Positions 12,986-24,068 of a DNA stretch of 64,000 nucleotides are shown here, one piece after another. Each line of letters begins with the position of its first letter. Position 1 is the stretch's first letter. Position numbers and translations under genes: made by a program. The notes under the pieces were generated by a model. The model was given only the letters and a program-made list of their open reading frames with translations, did not search any database and was not told where the DNA came from. This DNA is from Actinomycetota bacterium (GTDB taxonomy: Bacteria; Actinomycetota; Actinomycetes; Mycobacteriales; Micromonosporaceae): positions 1 to 64,000 of the forward strand of contig VAWN01000033.1 in NCBI GenBank assembly GCA_005885555.1, read 5' to 3'.

Positions 12986-15838
12986 CTACCCGTCATCGAG
13001 GATCTTCGCGAGCTGGTCGCGGGTGCGTACCCCGAACCGCCGGTACAGCCGGGTCAGGTTGGCCTCGACCGCCTTGACCGACAGGTACGTGGCCCGGGCG
13101 ATCTCCCGGTTCGTCGCGCCCTGCCGGACCAGCTCCACGATCCGCCGTTCACTGTCGGACAGCCCACCGGTGCGGGCGCCGTCCAGCCGGGCCAGCTCCG
13201 CCTCGGCCGCCGCGCGCCACGGTGCCGCCCCGCACGCGGTGTACCGCCCGATCGCCTCCAGCAACGCCTCCCGCGCGGCACCCCGGCGGTGCGCCCGCCG
13301 CTCGATGCCGGCCAGCACGTGCCATGCCCGGGCCAGCTCGAACGGGTACGGATGGTCGGCCCAGATGTGCAGCGCGTCGGTGAGATCCTGGGCCGCCTCG
13401 CGGGGATGCCCGCCGAGCGCGGTGCACAACGCCGCCGCCCGGGCCAGGCCCAACTGCACCACGTCGCGCTCCAGCCGGCGGACCTGCGCGGTGATCTCGT
13501 TCAGTACCTCGGCCGCCTCGTCCCGGTGCCCGGCCAGTGCCAGCGCTTCCACGAAGTCGGCGTGCCAGAGGAACTGTGACGGGTCGCTCGGGCCGCGCCG
13601 CTGCTCCAGCGCGTACGAGCGGCGCATCGGCTCCACCGCGCCGACCGGGTCGCCGCGCACCAGCAGGATCTGTCCCTGTACCGCATAGGCGCCCTTGAGC
13701 CAGTCCTCGTCCCCGGCCGCCAGGCTGGCCGCGAGCGCCTGCTCGGCGTAGACCGCCGCCTGCTCGACGGTGCCGCCGCCGAGCTCGACCAGCGCGGCGA
13801 CCAGCAGCCCCGGCCCCGGCGCCCCGGGCGCCACGTCGCTGAACAGCCGCAGGCAGTAGTGCCCGGCGGCGAGCGCGTCGGCCCACCGCCCGGCCCGGCT
13901 GTACACCGAGGCGAGCGCGGTCAGCACACTCGCCAGATCCCGGACGGTGCCGGCCCGTTCCACGGCGACCCGCAGTTCCTCGATGCGCCGTACCGCCTCG
14001 GCCACCTCGCCGCGCTGCATCCGGGCCAGCGCGGCCATCTGGCGGGCGGTGACCCCGGCCGAGGACAGCGGCAACCCGCGGGACAGCGTGGCGGCGCGCT
14101 CCAGCAGGTCCTCGGCGCCCAGCACCTGGAACGTACGTTCGAGGTGCCCGCGCCAGGCCAGCACCTCGACCAGGCACTCGATGTCGCTGACCTGCTCGGC
14201 GGCCTGCTCGGCGCGCTTGAGCTCGGCCAGCATGTACTCGCTGTCCCCGTCGTAGAACGCCTTGCGTACCCGGCACAGCCGTACCCGGGCGGTCAGCACC
14301 CCGGACTCCTCGGCCTCCTGGAACGCCGCGTCGACGATCGGCCCGGTGCCCGACATGTCCTGCCCGGCGAGGTCCACCAGCAGCAGCCGGGCGCCGATGC
14401 GGGTCACCGGGTCCGCGGCGTCGCGCAGCGCGTCGTGGGCCAGCCGTTCGGCCTCCTCGGTCAGCCCGCCGACGAACGCGTGCCGGGCGGCGGCGAGGCA
14501 GCGGTCCGCCGCCCGCGCCGGGTCCGGGGTCCGTTGCGCGGCGAGCCGGGCGAGGTCCGCGGCCACCACCGGGGCACCGCGCCGCCGGGCCACCGCGGCG
14601 GCATCGACCAGCGTGCTGGCCAGTGCCTCGTTCGGGTCCGGCCGGATCACCGCGAGGTGCCGGGCCCGCTCCACCGGATCGTCCAGCGCGGCGGCCAGCC
14701 GTTCGTGCGCGGCGTGCCGGTTGCCCGGGTCGGCGTCGGCGTACAGCATCTCGCGCAGCATCGGGTGGCTGAAGGCGAGCGAGCCATCGGTACCCCCGGT
14801 GACCAGGCCCGCCGCGACCGCCTCGGCGAGGTCGGCGCCGGCGTCGATGCCACAGCGTTCGAGCAGTTCGACGGTTGGGCGGGCGGCGGCGGCCAGCACG
14901 GTCAGCGCCACCCCGGCCGACGGGGACAGCGCGGCCAGCCGCGCCGACAGCAGCGAGCGCAACCGGTCCGGTACCGGCAGCGGCTCCAGCTCCGCGGTCG
15001 GTTCGCCGCGTTCGGCGACCGCGCGGCCGAGTTCGACCGCGAACAGCGGGTTGCCGCCGGAGGCCGCGTGCACCCGGGCGACGGTGGCCGGGGACAGCCC
15101 CGGTCCGAACCTGTCGCGCAGCAGGTCGGCGACGTCGTCGCGGGACAGCGGTCCGAGCGGCAGCTCCAGGTACGGCTCGGGGCACAGCTGCGCGCGCACC
15201 GGCCCGGTCTCGGCGCGCTCGGCGGCCAGTACCTGCACGGGCAGCCCGGCCAGCCGGCGCGCGACGAAGTGCAGCACCCCCGCGCTCGGCTCGTCGACCC
15301 ACTGCAGATCATCGATCACCATGAGTACCGGCGACTGCGCCGCGAGGATCCGCACCAGCTCCAGCACGGCGAGCCGGACGGCCAGCTCGTCCTGTGGCGT
15401 GTGCGGGGCGACGGTGCGCAGCAGGGCGGCGTCCAGCGCGGCGCGTAGGTGGCCGGGCAGCAGCGAGCCCTGTTCGGTCAGCGCCGCGCCGAACAGGTCG
15501 ACCAGCGTGAGGTACGGCAGCCCGGACTCGACCTCGGCGGCGGCCGCCCGCAGCACGCGGCCGGCGATGGAGCCGTCCGCCAACGCGTTGACTACGGTCG
15601 ATTTCCCGATGCCCGGTGGCCCGACGATGAGCACACTGCTGCCGCTGGCCAGTTGCGTACGGGCCAGGCTGACGATACTGTCACGCCCCACCGGTGCGGC
15701 CGGCTGCCGCGCACTGACCACGGCCAGCCTGCGTTCGCCCGGATCGGGCGAACGGCGACCCTGCCGGCCCGGCACCACGGCGAGGACCCGCTCCCGCCCA
15801 CCGGTCACCGCTGGCCGCGCCCCCCACGCCTTCCGCAT
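12986..15838 (-). CDS. LuxR family regulator with AAA-type ATPase (LAL-like)
   Basis: Large signal-transducing ATPase transcription factor, 950 residues. The N-terminal NTPase has Walker A GPPGIGKST at 73-81 and Walker B VLMVIDDLQW near 179-188, followed by an arginine/leucine-rich winged region. A long all-helical middle resembles TPR repeats. The C-terminus (last ~60 residues) is a LuxR helix-turn-helix with LSDSERRIVELVRQGATNRE and KAVEANLTRLYRRFGV. Such proteins often activate carbohydrate or secondary-metabolite genes, but no target is indicated here. It lies 48 bases after pheT and 55 bases before argC on the same strand, so read-through either way is possible. The first ATG is taken; later GTG starts near residues 18 and 41 are possible. 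Confidence 0.88.
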   Translation of the reverse strand: MRKAWGARPAVTGGRERVLAVVPGRQGRRSPDPGERRLAVVSARQPAAPVGRDSIVSLARTQLASGSSVLIVGPPGIGKSTVVNALADGSIAGRVLRAAAAEVESGLPYLTLVDLFGAALTEQGSLLPGHLRAALDAALLRTVAPHTPQDELAVRLAVLELVRILAAQSPVLMVIDDLQWVDEPSAGVLHFVARRLAGLPVQVLAAERAETGPVRAQLCPEPYLELPLGPLSRDDVADLLRDRFGPGLSPATVARVHAASGGNPLFAVELGRAVAERGEPTAELEPLPVPDRLRSLLSARLAALSPSAGVALTVLAAAARPTVELLERCGIDAGADLAEAVAAGLVTGGTDGSLAFSHPMLREMLYADADPGNRHAAHERLAAALDDPVERARHLAVIRPDPNEALASTLVDAAAVARRRGAPVVAADLARLAAQRTPDPARAADRCLAAARHAFVGGLTEEAERLAHDALRDAADPVTRIGARLLLVDLAGQDMSGTGPIVDAAFQEAEESGVLTARVRLCRVRKAFYDGDSEYMLAELKRAEQAAEQVSDIECLVEVLAWRGHLERTFQVLGAEDLLERAATLSRGLPLSSAGVTARQMAALARMQRGEVAEAVRRIEELRVAVERAGTVRDLASVLTALASVYSRAGRWADALAAGHYCLRLFSDVAPGAPGPGLLVAALVELGGGTVEQAAVYAEQALAASLAAGDEDWLKGAYAVQGQILLVRGDPVGAVEPMRRSYALEQRRGPSDPSQFLWHADFVEALALAGHRDEAAEVLNEITAQVRRLERDVVQLGLARAAALCTALGGHPREAAQDLTDALHIWADHPYPFELARAWHVLAGIERRAHRRGAAREALLEAIGRYTACGAAPWRAAAEAELARLDGARTGGLSDSERRIVELVRQGATNREIARATYLSVKAVEANLTRLYRRFGVRTRDQLAKILDDG

Positions 15839-15886
15839 TCCGGCATTGTCGTCGATCCTGCTGGCCGCGTCGAGACGCGTGGGTAA

Positions 15887-18366
15887 CTACGCGCCGCGTA
15901 ACATCGCGCCGTAACATTCCGCGGCGACCGCCACGGCGGCATCACGCGCCGCCACCGCCTCTTCAACCGTGAGTGTGCGGTCGGGCGCCCGGAAGGTCAG
16001 TTTGTACGCAAGTGACCTTCGCCCGGCGCCGAGCTGCTCCGAGGTGTACACGTCGAAGAGCCGCACCGACTCCAGCAGCTCCCCTGCACCGCTCACCAGC
16101 GCCGCCTCGACGTCCGCCGCGGGAGTCGCCGCGTCCACCACGAGCGCCACGTCGATCAGCGCGGGCGGGTACGTCGAGATGCGCGGCGCCGGTACCACGC
16201 CGGGCAGCGGCAACGCGTCGAGGCTCAGCTCCATCGCCGCGGTCCGCCGGGGCAGGTCCAGCGCGCTGCACACCGCCGGGTGCAGCTCACCGGCGTACCC
16301 GACGACCTCGCCGTTCACGACGATCCCGGCGCACCGGCCGGGGTGCCAGGGCGGCTGGGTACCGGCCCGGACCACCGCGTGCAGCCCGGCCGCGGAGACC
16401 ACGGTGCGCGCCGCCTGCACCGCGTCCGCCCAGCTCGCCGCCCGCCCGGCACCCCACCATCCGGCCGGCTCGACGTCACCGGCGAGCACCGCGGCCACGT
16501 GCCACGGCTGCTGCGGTACGAAGCGTTCGGCCGCGACCAGGTCGGCCTCGTCCGGCCGGCCGTCGACGCCCATCACCGGCGGGGTACCCGTCGCGCCGGT
16601 CGCCCGGAACACCGGCCCCACCTCGTACAGCGCCAGGTCGCGCATGCCCCGGCCGAGGTTGCGCCGCAGGGTACCCAGCAGCGGCGGCAGCAGCGTGGTA
16701 CGCAACAGCGGTTCCTCGTCGGACAGCGGGTTGGTCAGGCGCACCACGGTGCGCCGCGGGTCGCCCTCGGGCACCTGCAGCGCGTCCAGCACCGACGCGC
16801 TGGTGAACGGGTACGACAGCACCTCCACGTACCCGTTCTCCGCCAGCGCCCGCCCGACCGAGCGCTTGCGCCGCTGCCCGGCGGTCAGCCCCCGTCCGGG
16901 CGGCGCGACCGGCAGCACGCTGGGCACCTTGTCGTACCCGTCGAGCCGCACCACCTCCTCGGCGAGGTCCGCCGGCTGGAGCAGGTCCGGCCGCCACGTC
17001 GGCGGGGTGACCACGAGGACGTCACCGACCGGCGCGACGGCACAGCCGATCCCGGTCAGCAGCCCGGTCACCCGCTCCGCCTCGTACGGCACGCCGGCCA
17101 CCCGCGACGGCAGGTCGGCCGCCACGCGTACCGGCTTCGGCGCGACCACGTGGTCCACGTCGAGGATCCGCGGGTCCAGCTCGCCGCCGCCGTACCCGGT
17201 CAGCAGCCGCACCGCCTTCTCCAGCGCGACCAGCGCCAGCCGCGGGTCGACGCCGCGCTCCCAGCGCTTGGCCGCCTCGGACAGCAGCCGGTGCCGCCGG
17301 GCCGTGCGCGACACCATGACCGGGTCCCAGTGCGCCGCCTCGAACAGCACGTCCACCGAGTCCGGCTGCATCTCGCTGTTCTCCCCGCCCATCACGGCGG
17401 CCAGCGAGATCGGACCTGTGTCATCGCAGATGACCATGTCCTCCGGGTCCAGCTTCCGGTCCACACCGTCCAATGTGGTCAGTCGCTCACCGGCGCGGGC
17501 ACGCCGGACCAGCAGCGGGCCGGACAGCCGGTTCGGGTCGAACGCGTGCATCGGCTGGCCGAGTTCGAGCATCAGGTAGTTGGTGATGTCGACGGCGAGG
17601 CTGATCGAGCGGATGCCGGCGACGGCCAGCCGGTTGCGGATGACCGGCGGCGTCGGCGCGGCCGGGTCGATGCCGCGCACCAGCCGCGCCGCGAACCGGT
17701 CACAGCCCACCGGGTCCTCGACCGTCACCGGGTACGGCGGCTCGTCCGTGGCGCCGGGTGCCTCGACCGCGTGTGCCGGGTCGCGGTACGCCACGCCGAG
17801 CGCGTGCGACAGCTCCCGCGCGATGCCGCGCACCGACAGGCAGTACCCGCGGTCCGGGGTCACCTCCAGGTCCAGCACCACGTCGTCGAGGCCGACGAGC
17901 GGCCGGGCCGGGTCGCCGGGCGCCGCCGAATCCGGCGGCAGCACGATGATCCCGCTGTGGTCCTCGCCGATGCCCAGCTCCCGGGCCGAACAGATCATGC
18001 CGTCGGAGACCCGGTCGTACGTCCGGCGGGCCGCGATCGCGAAGCCGCCCGGCAGCACGGTACCGGGAAGAGCCACCACGACCAGGTCCCCGGCCGCGAA
18101 GTTGGTGGCCCCGCAGATGATCCCGCGCACCCGGTCGCCGGAATCGACGTCGCCCACGTCGACCTGGCAGTACCGGATCGGCTTCTTGTACCCGGTCAGC
18201 TCCTCGATCGAAAGGACCCGCCCGACCACCAGCGCACCGTCGACCGTGGCCGCGAGGTCGACGACCTCCTCGACCTCGATGCCGACCCGGACCAGCGCCT
18301 CTTCGAGCACGGCCGGATCGGCCGGCGCATCCACCCACTCACGCAGCCACGCGACCGATACCCGCA

Positions 18367-18367
<1 letters not shown>
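15887..18367 (-). CDS. pheT: phenylalanine--tRNA ligase beta subunit
   Basis: Larger subunit of the alpha2-beta2 PheRS, 826 residues. It begins MRVSVAWLREWVD. An N-terminal EMAP-type tRNA-binding region (VGRVLSIEEL, QVDVGD near 45-75) is followed by the B3/B4 editing region, a B5 domain, the catalytic-like core and a C-terminal ferredoxin-like anticodon-binding domain (YPPALIDVALVVD to LTFRAPDRTLT). The ATG overlaps the pheS stop by one base (TGATG), so the two subunits are translationally coupled. Confidence 0.97.
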
Positions 18368-19518
<1,151 letters not shown>

Positions 19519-19582
19519 TCAGCCCCGCCGCCCGCCGCGACCGGCGGGCCCGGTAAACAGGAAGCTGCGCACGGAGCACACG

Positions 19583-20343
19583 CTACCGCAACGCGCGGGC
19601 GCTCGCGTACAGGCAGACCGCCGCGGCCGCCGCCAGGTTCAGGCTCTCCGCGCCGCCGTAGATGGGTACCCGCACCCGCGCGTCCGCGGTCCCGGCCAGC
19701 TCATCCGGCAGCCCGTGCGCCTCGGAGCCGAACAGCCCGCGTCGAGGTCGGCGGCGCCGTACGGGTCGGCGGCCAGTACCCGCAGCCCGGCGTCGCGCAG
19801 CGCGTCGATCACCGGGGCCGGGTCGGCGGCCCGCACGAGATCCAGATGGAACAGGCTGCCGGCGCTGGCCCGCACGCACTTGCCGTTGTACGGGTCGACC
19901 GCCTCCCCCGCGAAGACCACCGCGCCGGCACCGGCCGCGTCGGCGGTGCGCAGTACCGTGCCGGCGTTGCCCGGGTCGCGGATCCCGGCCAGCACCGCCA
20001 CCAGCGGCGGCCGGCCGGCGAGCGCCGCGGCAAGCGGTACCTCGACGGCGGAGCAGACCGCGACTAGGCCCTGCGGCGCCACGGTCTCGGCCAGCGCGGC
20101 GATCGCGTCATCGGTGACCAGCGACGCGGCCCCGGTCAGTTCCGGGTACCGCTGCCGCGCGGCCCCGGTGGCGAACAGTTCGCGGACCGCACCGGCGGCC
20201 AGCGCCTCCCGTACCGCCTGCGGCCCCTCCACCAGGAACCGGCCGGTCTCGTCCCGGTCGCGCCGGCGCAACAGCCGCCGCGCGGCAACGACCCGGGGCG
20301 TCCGTCGGGTGAACGGACCGGCCCCGGGTCGCCGGACGGTCAA
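19583..20343 (-). pseudogene. SpoU/TrmH family RNA 2'-O-methyltransferase, frameshifted
   Basis: Two overlapping frames together make one SPOUT methyltransferase. The first, from 20343, carries the N-terminal substrate-binding region and motif 1 (AGIRDPGNAGTVLRTADAAG) and runs to about 19742 with ...YGAADLDA. The second continues with GLFGSEAHGLPDELAG (motif 2) and SLNLAAAAAVCLYASAR (motif 3) to the stop at 19583. Homologues normally have some ten or more extra residues between these parts, so a short out-of-frame deletion near 19735-19745 is likely. Without a shift the product lacks the AdoMet knot and would be inactive. A sequencing error could explain a frameshift, but less easily the missing linker. 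The position after rplT matches intact trmH-like genes in relatives. Confidence 0.75.
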
Positions 20344-20367
20344 GTCAGGCTTCGTTGGACGGCCAGG

Positions 20368-20754
20368 TCAGGCAGCGGCTGCGCCGCCGACGCCCTCGGC
20401 GGCCACCGCGGCGCGGGCCACCTCGACGATCGCCGCGAACGCCGCCTCGTCGGTCACCGCCAGGTCAGCGAGGATCTTGCGGTCCACCTCGACGCCGGCC
20501 AGCTTCAGGCCCTGGATCAGCCGGTTGTAGGTCATCCCGTTGGCCCGGGCGGCGGCGTTGATCCGGGTGATCCAGAGCTGGCGGAAGTCCCCCTTGCGGT
20601 CCCGGCGGTCCCGGTAGGCGTACTGCATCGAGTGCAGTACCTGCTCCTTGGCCTTGCGGTAGAGCCGTGAGCGCTGGCCGCGGTAACCGCTGGCGGTTTC
20701 CAGTACGGTGCGGCGCTTCTTCTGGGCGTTGACAGCCCGCTTCACGCGTGCCAC
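20368..20754 (-). CDS. rplT: 50S ribosomal protein L20
   Basis: Large-subunit assembly protein that binds 23S rRNA, 128 residues. The N-terminus [15 protein letters not shown] and the central [10 protein letters not shown] and [14 protein letters not shown] segments are diagnostic. The start is GTG with GAAGGAG eight bases upstream. The C-terminal ~10 residues are an Ala/Gly-rich tail. Third gene of infC-rpmI-rplT. Confidence 0.97.
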   Translation of the reverse strand: MARVKRAVNAQKKRRTVLETASGYRGQRSRLYRKAKEQVLHSMQYAYRDRRDRKGDFRQLWITRINAAARANGMTYNRLIQGLKLAGVEVDRKILADLAVTDEAAFAAIVEVARAAVAAEGVGGAAAA

Positions 20755-20784
20755 GTCGGTATCTCCTTCTCGTCAAGGCACGCG

Positions 20785-20979
20785 TCAGCGGCCGAGCAGC
20801 TTCTTGATGCGGCGGGTGTCGACCTTGCTCGCCTCGACCAGGCCGGTCAGCCGGCGGGTACGGTGCGACGACTTCTTCTCCAGGTTGTGGCGCAACCCGG
20901 CCTGCTGGGCGACGATCCTGCCGCTGCCGGTCACCCTGACCCGCTTGCCCATGCCCGTGTGGCTCTTCATCTTCGGCAT
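20785..20979 (-). CDS. rpmI: 50S ribosomal protein L35
   Basis: 64-residue basic ribosomal protein beginning MPKMKSHTGMGKRVRVTGSG, with the conserved RHNLEKKSSHRTRRL segment and the C-terminal KKLLGR. AAGGA lies upstream of the ATG. It is 30 bases from rplT and 188 bases from infC. The infC-rpmI gap contains two strong hairpins. Confidence 0.97.
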   Translation of the reverse strand: MPKMKSHTGMGKRVRVTGSGRIVAQQAGLRHNLEKKSSHRTRRLTGLVEASKVDTRRIKKLLGR

Positions 20980-21062
20980 CGAATATGTCCTTCTGATACG
21001 GGCCGCCGGAAACCGGCGCCGGGGGGCGCCGCTGGCGGTCTGCTACGGAACCGCAGCCAACC

Positions 21063-21143
21063 GGGCGCCACCCGCGTGGCGCCCCTGCGGTCCGGGGTCT
21101 ACTCCGAACGCCTGTCAACCCCGGGAGCGTCGCTTCGCGACGC
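21063..21143 (-). promoter_or_regulatory. structured infC-rpmI intergenic region
   Basis: Two perfect stems occur in the rpmI leader: GCGTCGC-gaa-GCGACGC (21127-21143) and a 9-bp stem GGGCGCCAC / GTGGCGCCC with a four-base loop (21063-21084). Between them TTGACA (21113-21118) resembles a -35, without a clear -10. This could be a ribosomal-protein autoregulatory leader or an attenuator. Function is inferred only from structure and position. Confidence 0.4.
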
Positions 21144-21167
21144 ACGGCGGGCCGGACAAGCGTTCCC

Positions 21168-21779
21168 CTATTGCGCGACCGTTTCCGGGCCGGGGGTCTG
21201 GCCCTGGTCCGGCGCGATGTCGCGCTCCTTTGTCGCGACGCCGCGCCCGGCGGTCGCGGCGGTCTTCGTGGCCCGGTGGGGCGCGATCACCATGATCATG
21301 TTGCGGCCGTCCTGTTTCGGTGCGGCCTCTACGAACCCCAGCTCAGCGACCTCTTCCGAGAGCTTGCGCAGGAGCCGGAAGCCCAGCTCCGGGCGGCTCT
21401 GCTCGCGGCCGCGGAACATGATCGTCACCTTGACCTTGTCGCCCTGCTTCAGGAACCGCACCACGTGACCCTTCTTGGTCTCGTAGTCGTGCGGGTCGAT
21501 CTTCGGCCGGAGCTTCATCTCCTTGATGACGGTCTGCTGCTGGTTACGCCGGGCCTCGCGCGCCTTGATGTCGCTCTCGTACTTGAACTTGCCAAAGTCC
21601 ATGAGCTTGCACACCGGCGGGCGGGCCATCGGCGCGACCTCGACCAGATCCAGATCCACGTCGCCGGCCAGCTGCAGAGCGCGCTCCAGGGGCACGATGC
21701 CTACCTGCTCGCCCTCCGGGCCGACCAGCCGGACCTCCCGAGCCCGGATCTGCTCGTTGACGCGTGGTTCGACGCTGAT
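21168..21779 (-). CDS. infC: translation initiation factor IF-3, ATC start codon
   Basis: IF-3 keeps subunits apart and proofreads the start codon. The protein is 203 residues. The conserved N-terminus [20 protein letters not shown] precedes any ATG or GTG, and in its place the codon ATC (21777-21779) lies four bases after AGGAGG. Rare AUU/AUC/AUA starts are the known basis of infC autoregulation. [20 protein letters not shown] and [15 protein letters not shown] follow, with a C-terminal extension of about 25 residues rich in Ala, Thr and Pro. A shorter form starting at the GTG at 21693-21695 would lose most of the N-domain and is unlikely. Confidence 0.95.
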   Translation of the reverse strand: MSVEPRVNEQIRAREVRLVGPEGEQVGIVPLERALQLAGDVDLDLVEVAPMARPPVCKLMDFGKFKYESDIKAREARRNQQQTVIKEMKLRPKIDPHDYETKKGHVVRFLKQGDKVKVTIMFRGREQSRPELGFRLLRKLSEEVAELGFVEAAPKQDGRNMIMVIAPHRATKTAATAGRGVATKERDIAPDQGQTPGPETVAQ

Positions 21780-22023
21780 GGGGCCTCCTCAAGTCAGTTC
21801 CAGGTGTGGCGACCGACCCCAAACGGAAGGCCCCGGCGCATGCCAGGGCCCGCTCGACCGGTCGCCGCCAAATGGCGGTTCAACACCGCGGCGGGCGGAT
21901 GCTTCCCGCGCGGTGGACCGGACCCGGCGGCCGTGACTGCCGGCGGGTGGGAGCGGGCTGCTCCACTTGGGACACTGCGCGCTGTCCGGGGACACCGCGC
22001 AGTCGGTCGACTCCAGGACTCTA
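21780..22023 (-). promoter_or_regulatory. long structured 5' leader of infC with possible -10
   Basis: No gene is convincing in 21780-22091. TAGAGT (22018-22023) could be a -10 on the minus strand. It is followed by a strong stem, ACTGCGCG...CGCGCAGT with TGTCC/GGACA nested inside (about 21973-22002), and by CCGCCA-tt-TGGCGG near 21866-21879, before AGGAGG (21784-21789). The ~235-base leader is long for a housekeeping gene. It may take part in control of infC, but no known riboswitch class is recognised. Confidence 0.4.
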
Positions 22024-22091
22024 GCACGGAAAGTGAGATCGAGACGCTTGGGGGTGATGCCAGGGGGCCGGTGCCGCCGCCCCGCCCCGGC

Positions 22092-22547
22092 TCACCCGGC
22101 GTCCGAGCCGGTGCGGTGGGCGGTGGCGAGCAGCGCGCGCAGTCCCCGTACCGCCGCCACGGCGTACTCCTTGTCGGCCGCCTGTACCGCCATCACCGCC
22201 ACCACGTCGTCGTTCTCCAGCTCCAGGCTGGCCCACGGCGACCCGCGCCGGAACTCGACCGACCGGACCACGTCCCACGGCAGCTCGTAGCTGCCGATCA
22301 CGTTGCGGATCCGGATCCGGTCCGCGTCCGCGGACACCCTCGGCCGGGTGAACAGCAGGATGCCCAGGGCGCCCAGGACGCCCAGTCCGATCATGGCGAC
22401 CTGGTCGCCGGTCTGGAACACGCTCTTGCCGCTGTCGGTCGGCCCGCGCAGCGTGGTGGCGACCGCGCTGAACACGACCACCACGAGGACCGCGAGGATC
22501 CAGGCGACCTTCGTCGCCTTCACCGGTCGCGCGGTCACAGTCGGCAT
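22092..22547 (-). CDS. PH-domain membrane protein
   Basis: Small membrane protein of about 151 residues. Two hydrophobic helices (WILAVLVVVVFSAVATTL near 15-32 and IGLGVLGALGILLF near 52-65) are followed by a soluble bacterial PH-like domain (RVSADADRIRIRNVIGSYELPW...FRRGSPWASLELENDDVVAVMAVQ). Actinobacteria often carry this type of protein after hisG. The start is either the ATG at 22545-22547 or the GTG at 22536-22538, which overlaps the hisG stop as GTGA. Function unknown. Confidence 0.8.
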   Translation of the reverse strand: MPTVTARPVKATKVAWILAVLVVVVFSAVATTLRGPTDSGKSVFQTGDQVAMIGLGVLGALGILLFTRPRVSADADRIRIRNVIGSYELPWDVVRSVEFRRGSPWASLELENDDVVAVMAVQAADKEYAVAAVRGLRALLATAHRTGSDAG

Positions 22548-23383
22548 GCGTGGATGTCCGTGACGAGGATGGCCCGGGCACCCAGGTCGTACAGCTCGTC
22601 CATGATCCGGTGCACCTCGGCCCGCAGCACCATCGCCTGTACCGCCACCCAGCCCTCCCGGTGCAGCGGCGAGATCGTCGGCGACTCGATACCGGGCGTC
22701 AGCGCGCACGCCGCCTCCACCTGGTCGGCGCGCACGTCGTAGGCCAGCATCACGTACCGGCGCGCCACCAGTACCCCCTGCAGGCGGCGCAGCAGCTGGC
22801 TGACCGCGCCGTTCGCGGGCGCGCCGACCCGCCGTACCAGCAGCGCGGAGGACTCCAGGATCGGCTTGCCGACCGGTTCCAGGCCGGCCTGCCGCAGGGT
22901 GGCACCGGTGGACACGACGTCGGCGATCACGTCGGCGACGCCGAGCCGGATCGCGTTCTCCACCGCGCCGTCCAGCCGCACGACGTGCGCGTCGATGCCC
23001 AGCTCGCGCAGGTGCCGCTCGACGACGCCGGGGTATGCGGTGGCGATCCGGCGGCCGGTGAGCTGGCCGATGTCGGTCAGCACGTCAGGCCGGGCGGCGA
23101 ACCGGAACGTGGCGCCGCCGAAGCCGAGGTCGAGGATCTCCTCGGCACCGGTACCGGCGTCGACGAGCAGATCCCGGCCGGTGATGCCCAGCTCAAGGTC
23201 GCCGGAGCCGACGTAGGTGGCGATGTCGCGCGGGCGCAGGTAGAGGAACTCGACGTCGTTGGCGGGGTCACGGCAGACCAGGTCGCGGTCGTCGGACCGC
23301 TGGCGGTACCCGGCCTCGCGCAGCATCCCGGCGGCCGGCGCGGCGAGGGTGCCCTTGTTCGGGACGGCGATGCGGAGCGTCAT
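22535..23383 (-). CDS. hisG: ATP phosphoribosyltransferase, long form
   Basis: First enzyme of histidine synthesis, joining ATP and PRPP. 282 residues, long form with a C-terminal ACT-like regulatory domain, so no HisZ is needed. [11 protein letters not shown] is at 3-13, ITGRDLLVD near 70, and the PRPP loop [20 protein letters not shown] near 151-170. The ATG overlaps the hisE stop (ATGA at 23380-23383). The frame is open upstream but the homology starts here. Other his genes are not in the window. Confidence 0.96.
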   Translation of the reverse strand: MTLRIAVPNKGTLAAPAAGMLREAGYRQRSDDRDLVCRDPANDVEFLYLRPRDIATYVGSGDLELGITGRDLLVDAGTGAEEILDLGFGGATFRFAARPDVLTDIGQLTGRRIATAYPGVVERHLRELGIDAHVVRLDGAVENAIRLGVADVIADVVSTGATLRQAGLEPVGKPILESSALLVRRVGAPANGAVSQLLRRLQGVLVARRYVMLAYDVRADQVEAACALTPGIESPTISPLHREGWVAVQAMVLRAEVHRIMDELYDLGARAILVTDIHACRL

Positions 23384-23643
23384 AGGTGGCGGTACACATC
23401 CTCGGGCTTCAGGTTCAGCGCCAGCATCAGCACCTGCGCCTGGTAGAGCAACTGGGATATCTCCTCGGCGGCCCGCTCGGGACCCTCGTGCTCGGCGGCC
23501 ATCCAGGACTCGGCGGCCTCCTCGACGACCTTCTTGCCGATGTAGTGCACGCCCCGGTCGAGCGCGGCGACCGTGGACGAGCCGGGGGTACGGGCGGCGG
23601 CCTTCGCGGCAAGCTCCGCGTACAGCTCCTCGAAGGTCTTCAC
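23380..23643 (-). CDS. hisE: phosphoribosyl-ATP diphosphatase
   Basis: Second step of histidine synthesis, removing pyrophosphate from PR-ATP. 87 residues, all-alpha MazG-like fold. The metal-binding helix [16 protein letters not shown] is near 38-53 and [16 protein letters not shown] near 59-74. It is translationally coupled to hisG by an ATGA overlap, the usual actinobacterial hisE-hisG order. Confidence 0.96.
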   Translation of the reverse strand: MKTFEELYAELAAKAAARTPGSSTVAALDRGVHYIGKKVVEEAAESWMAAEHEGPERAAEEISQLLYQAQVLMLALNLKPEDVYRHL

Positions 23644-23672
23644 GAGGCCCGATTGTCGCAGGTGGTGCCCAC

Positions 23673-24062
23673 CTACCGCGGACCGGGTACCGGAGGCAGC
23701 AGGTCGAGCAGGTCGGCCGGTACCGCGGCGACGACGTCGGCGAGCACGCCCCCGGGTACCCCGTGCGCCACCGCGTGCAGCACCATCCGGACCCGGTCGC
23801 GGGCCTCGTCGGGTGCGCAGCCGTCGCGCTCGGCCACCCGGTACAGGAAGTGCGGGCGGTCCAGGTGGGCACCGGCGTCGTCGCCCGGCTCCGGCCGGCG
23901 TACCCGCACCCCGGCCTCGTCGGGCACGTTGGTGGCGAGGTACCCGGCGGTACCGGCCGGCAGCTCCTCGCCCAGCGTGGTCAGCACCGCGGCGACGGTG
24001 CGCTCGACCGGCTCGGGTACCCCCGCCTGCCGCGCCTCTTCCAGCAGCTCCTGGTAACGCAT
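23673..24062 (-). CDS. DUF2267 domain protein
   Basis: 129-residue soluble protein recognised as DUF2267 by its start [17 protein letters not shown] followed by [19 protein letters not shown] (about 18-36) and a helical C-terminal half. The biochemical role is unknown. It precedes hisE on the same strand with 29 bases between, so co-transcription is possible. The C-terminus is rich in Pro and Val. Confidence 0.8.
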   Translation of the reverse strand: MRYQELLEEARQAGVPEPVERTVAAVLTTLGEELPAGTAGYLATNVPDEAGVRVRRPEPGDDAGAHLDRPHFLYRVAERDGCAPDEARDRVRMVLHAVAHGVPGGVLADVVAAVPADLLDLLPPVPGPR

Positions 24063-24068
24063 AGCGGT

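Noticed and set aside
21789-22027. Two open frames (68 and 77 codons) in the infC leader, one ending in the ribosome-binding site
   Set aside because: No homology, low complexity and overlapping each other. They are most likely chance frames, although a leader peptide ending at AGGAGG cannot be excluded.
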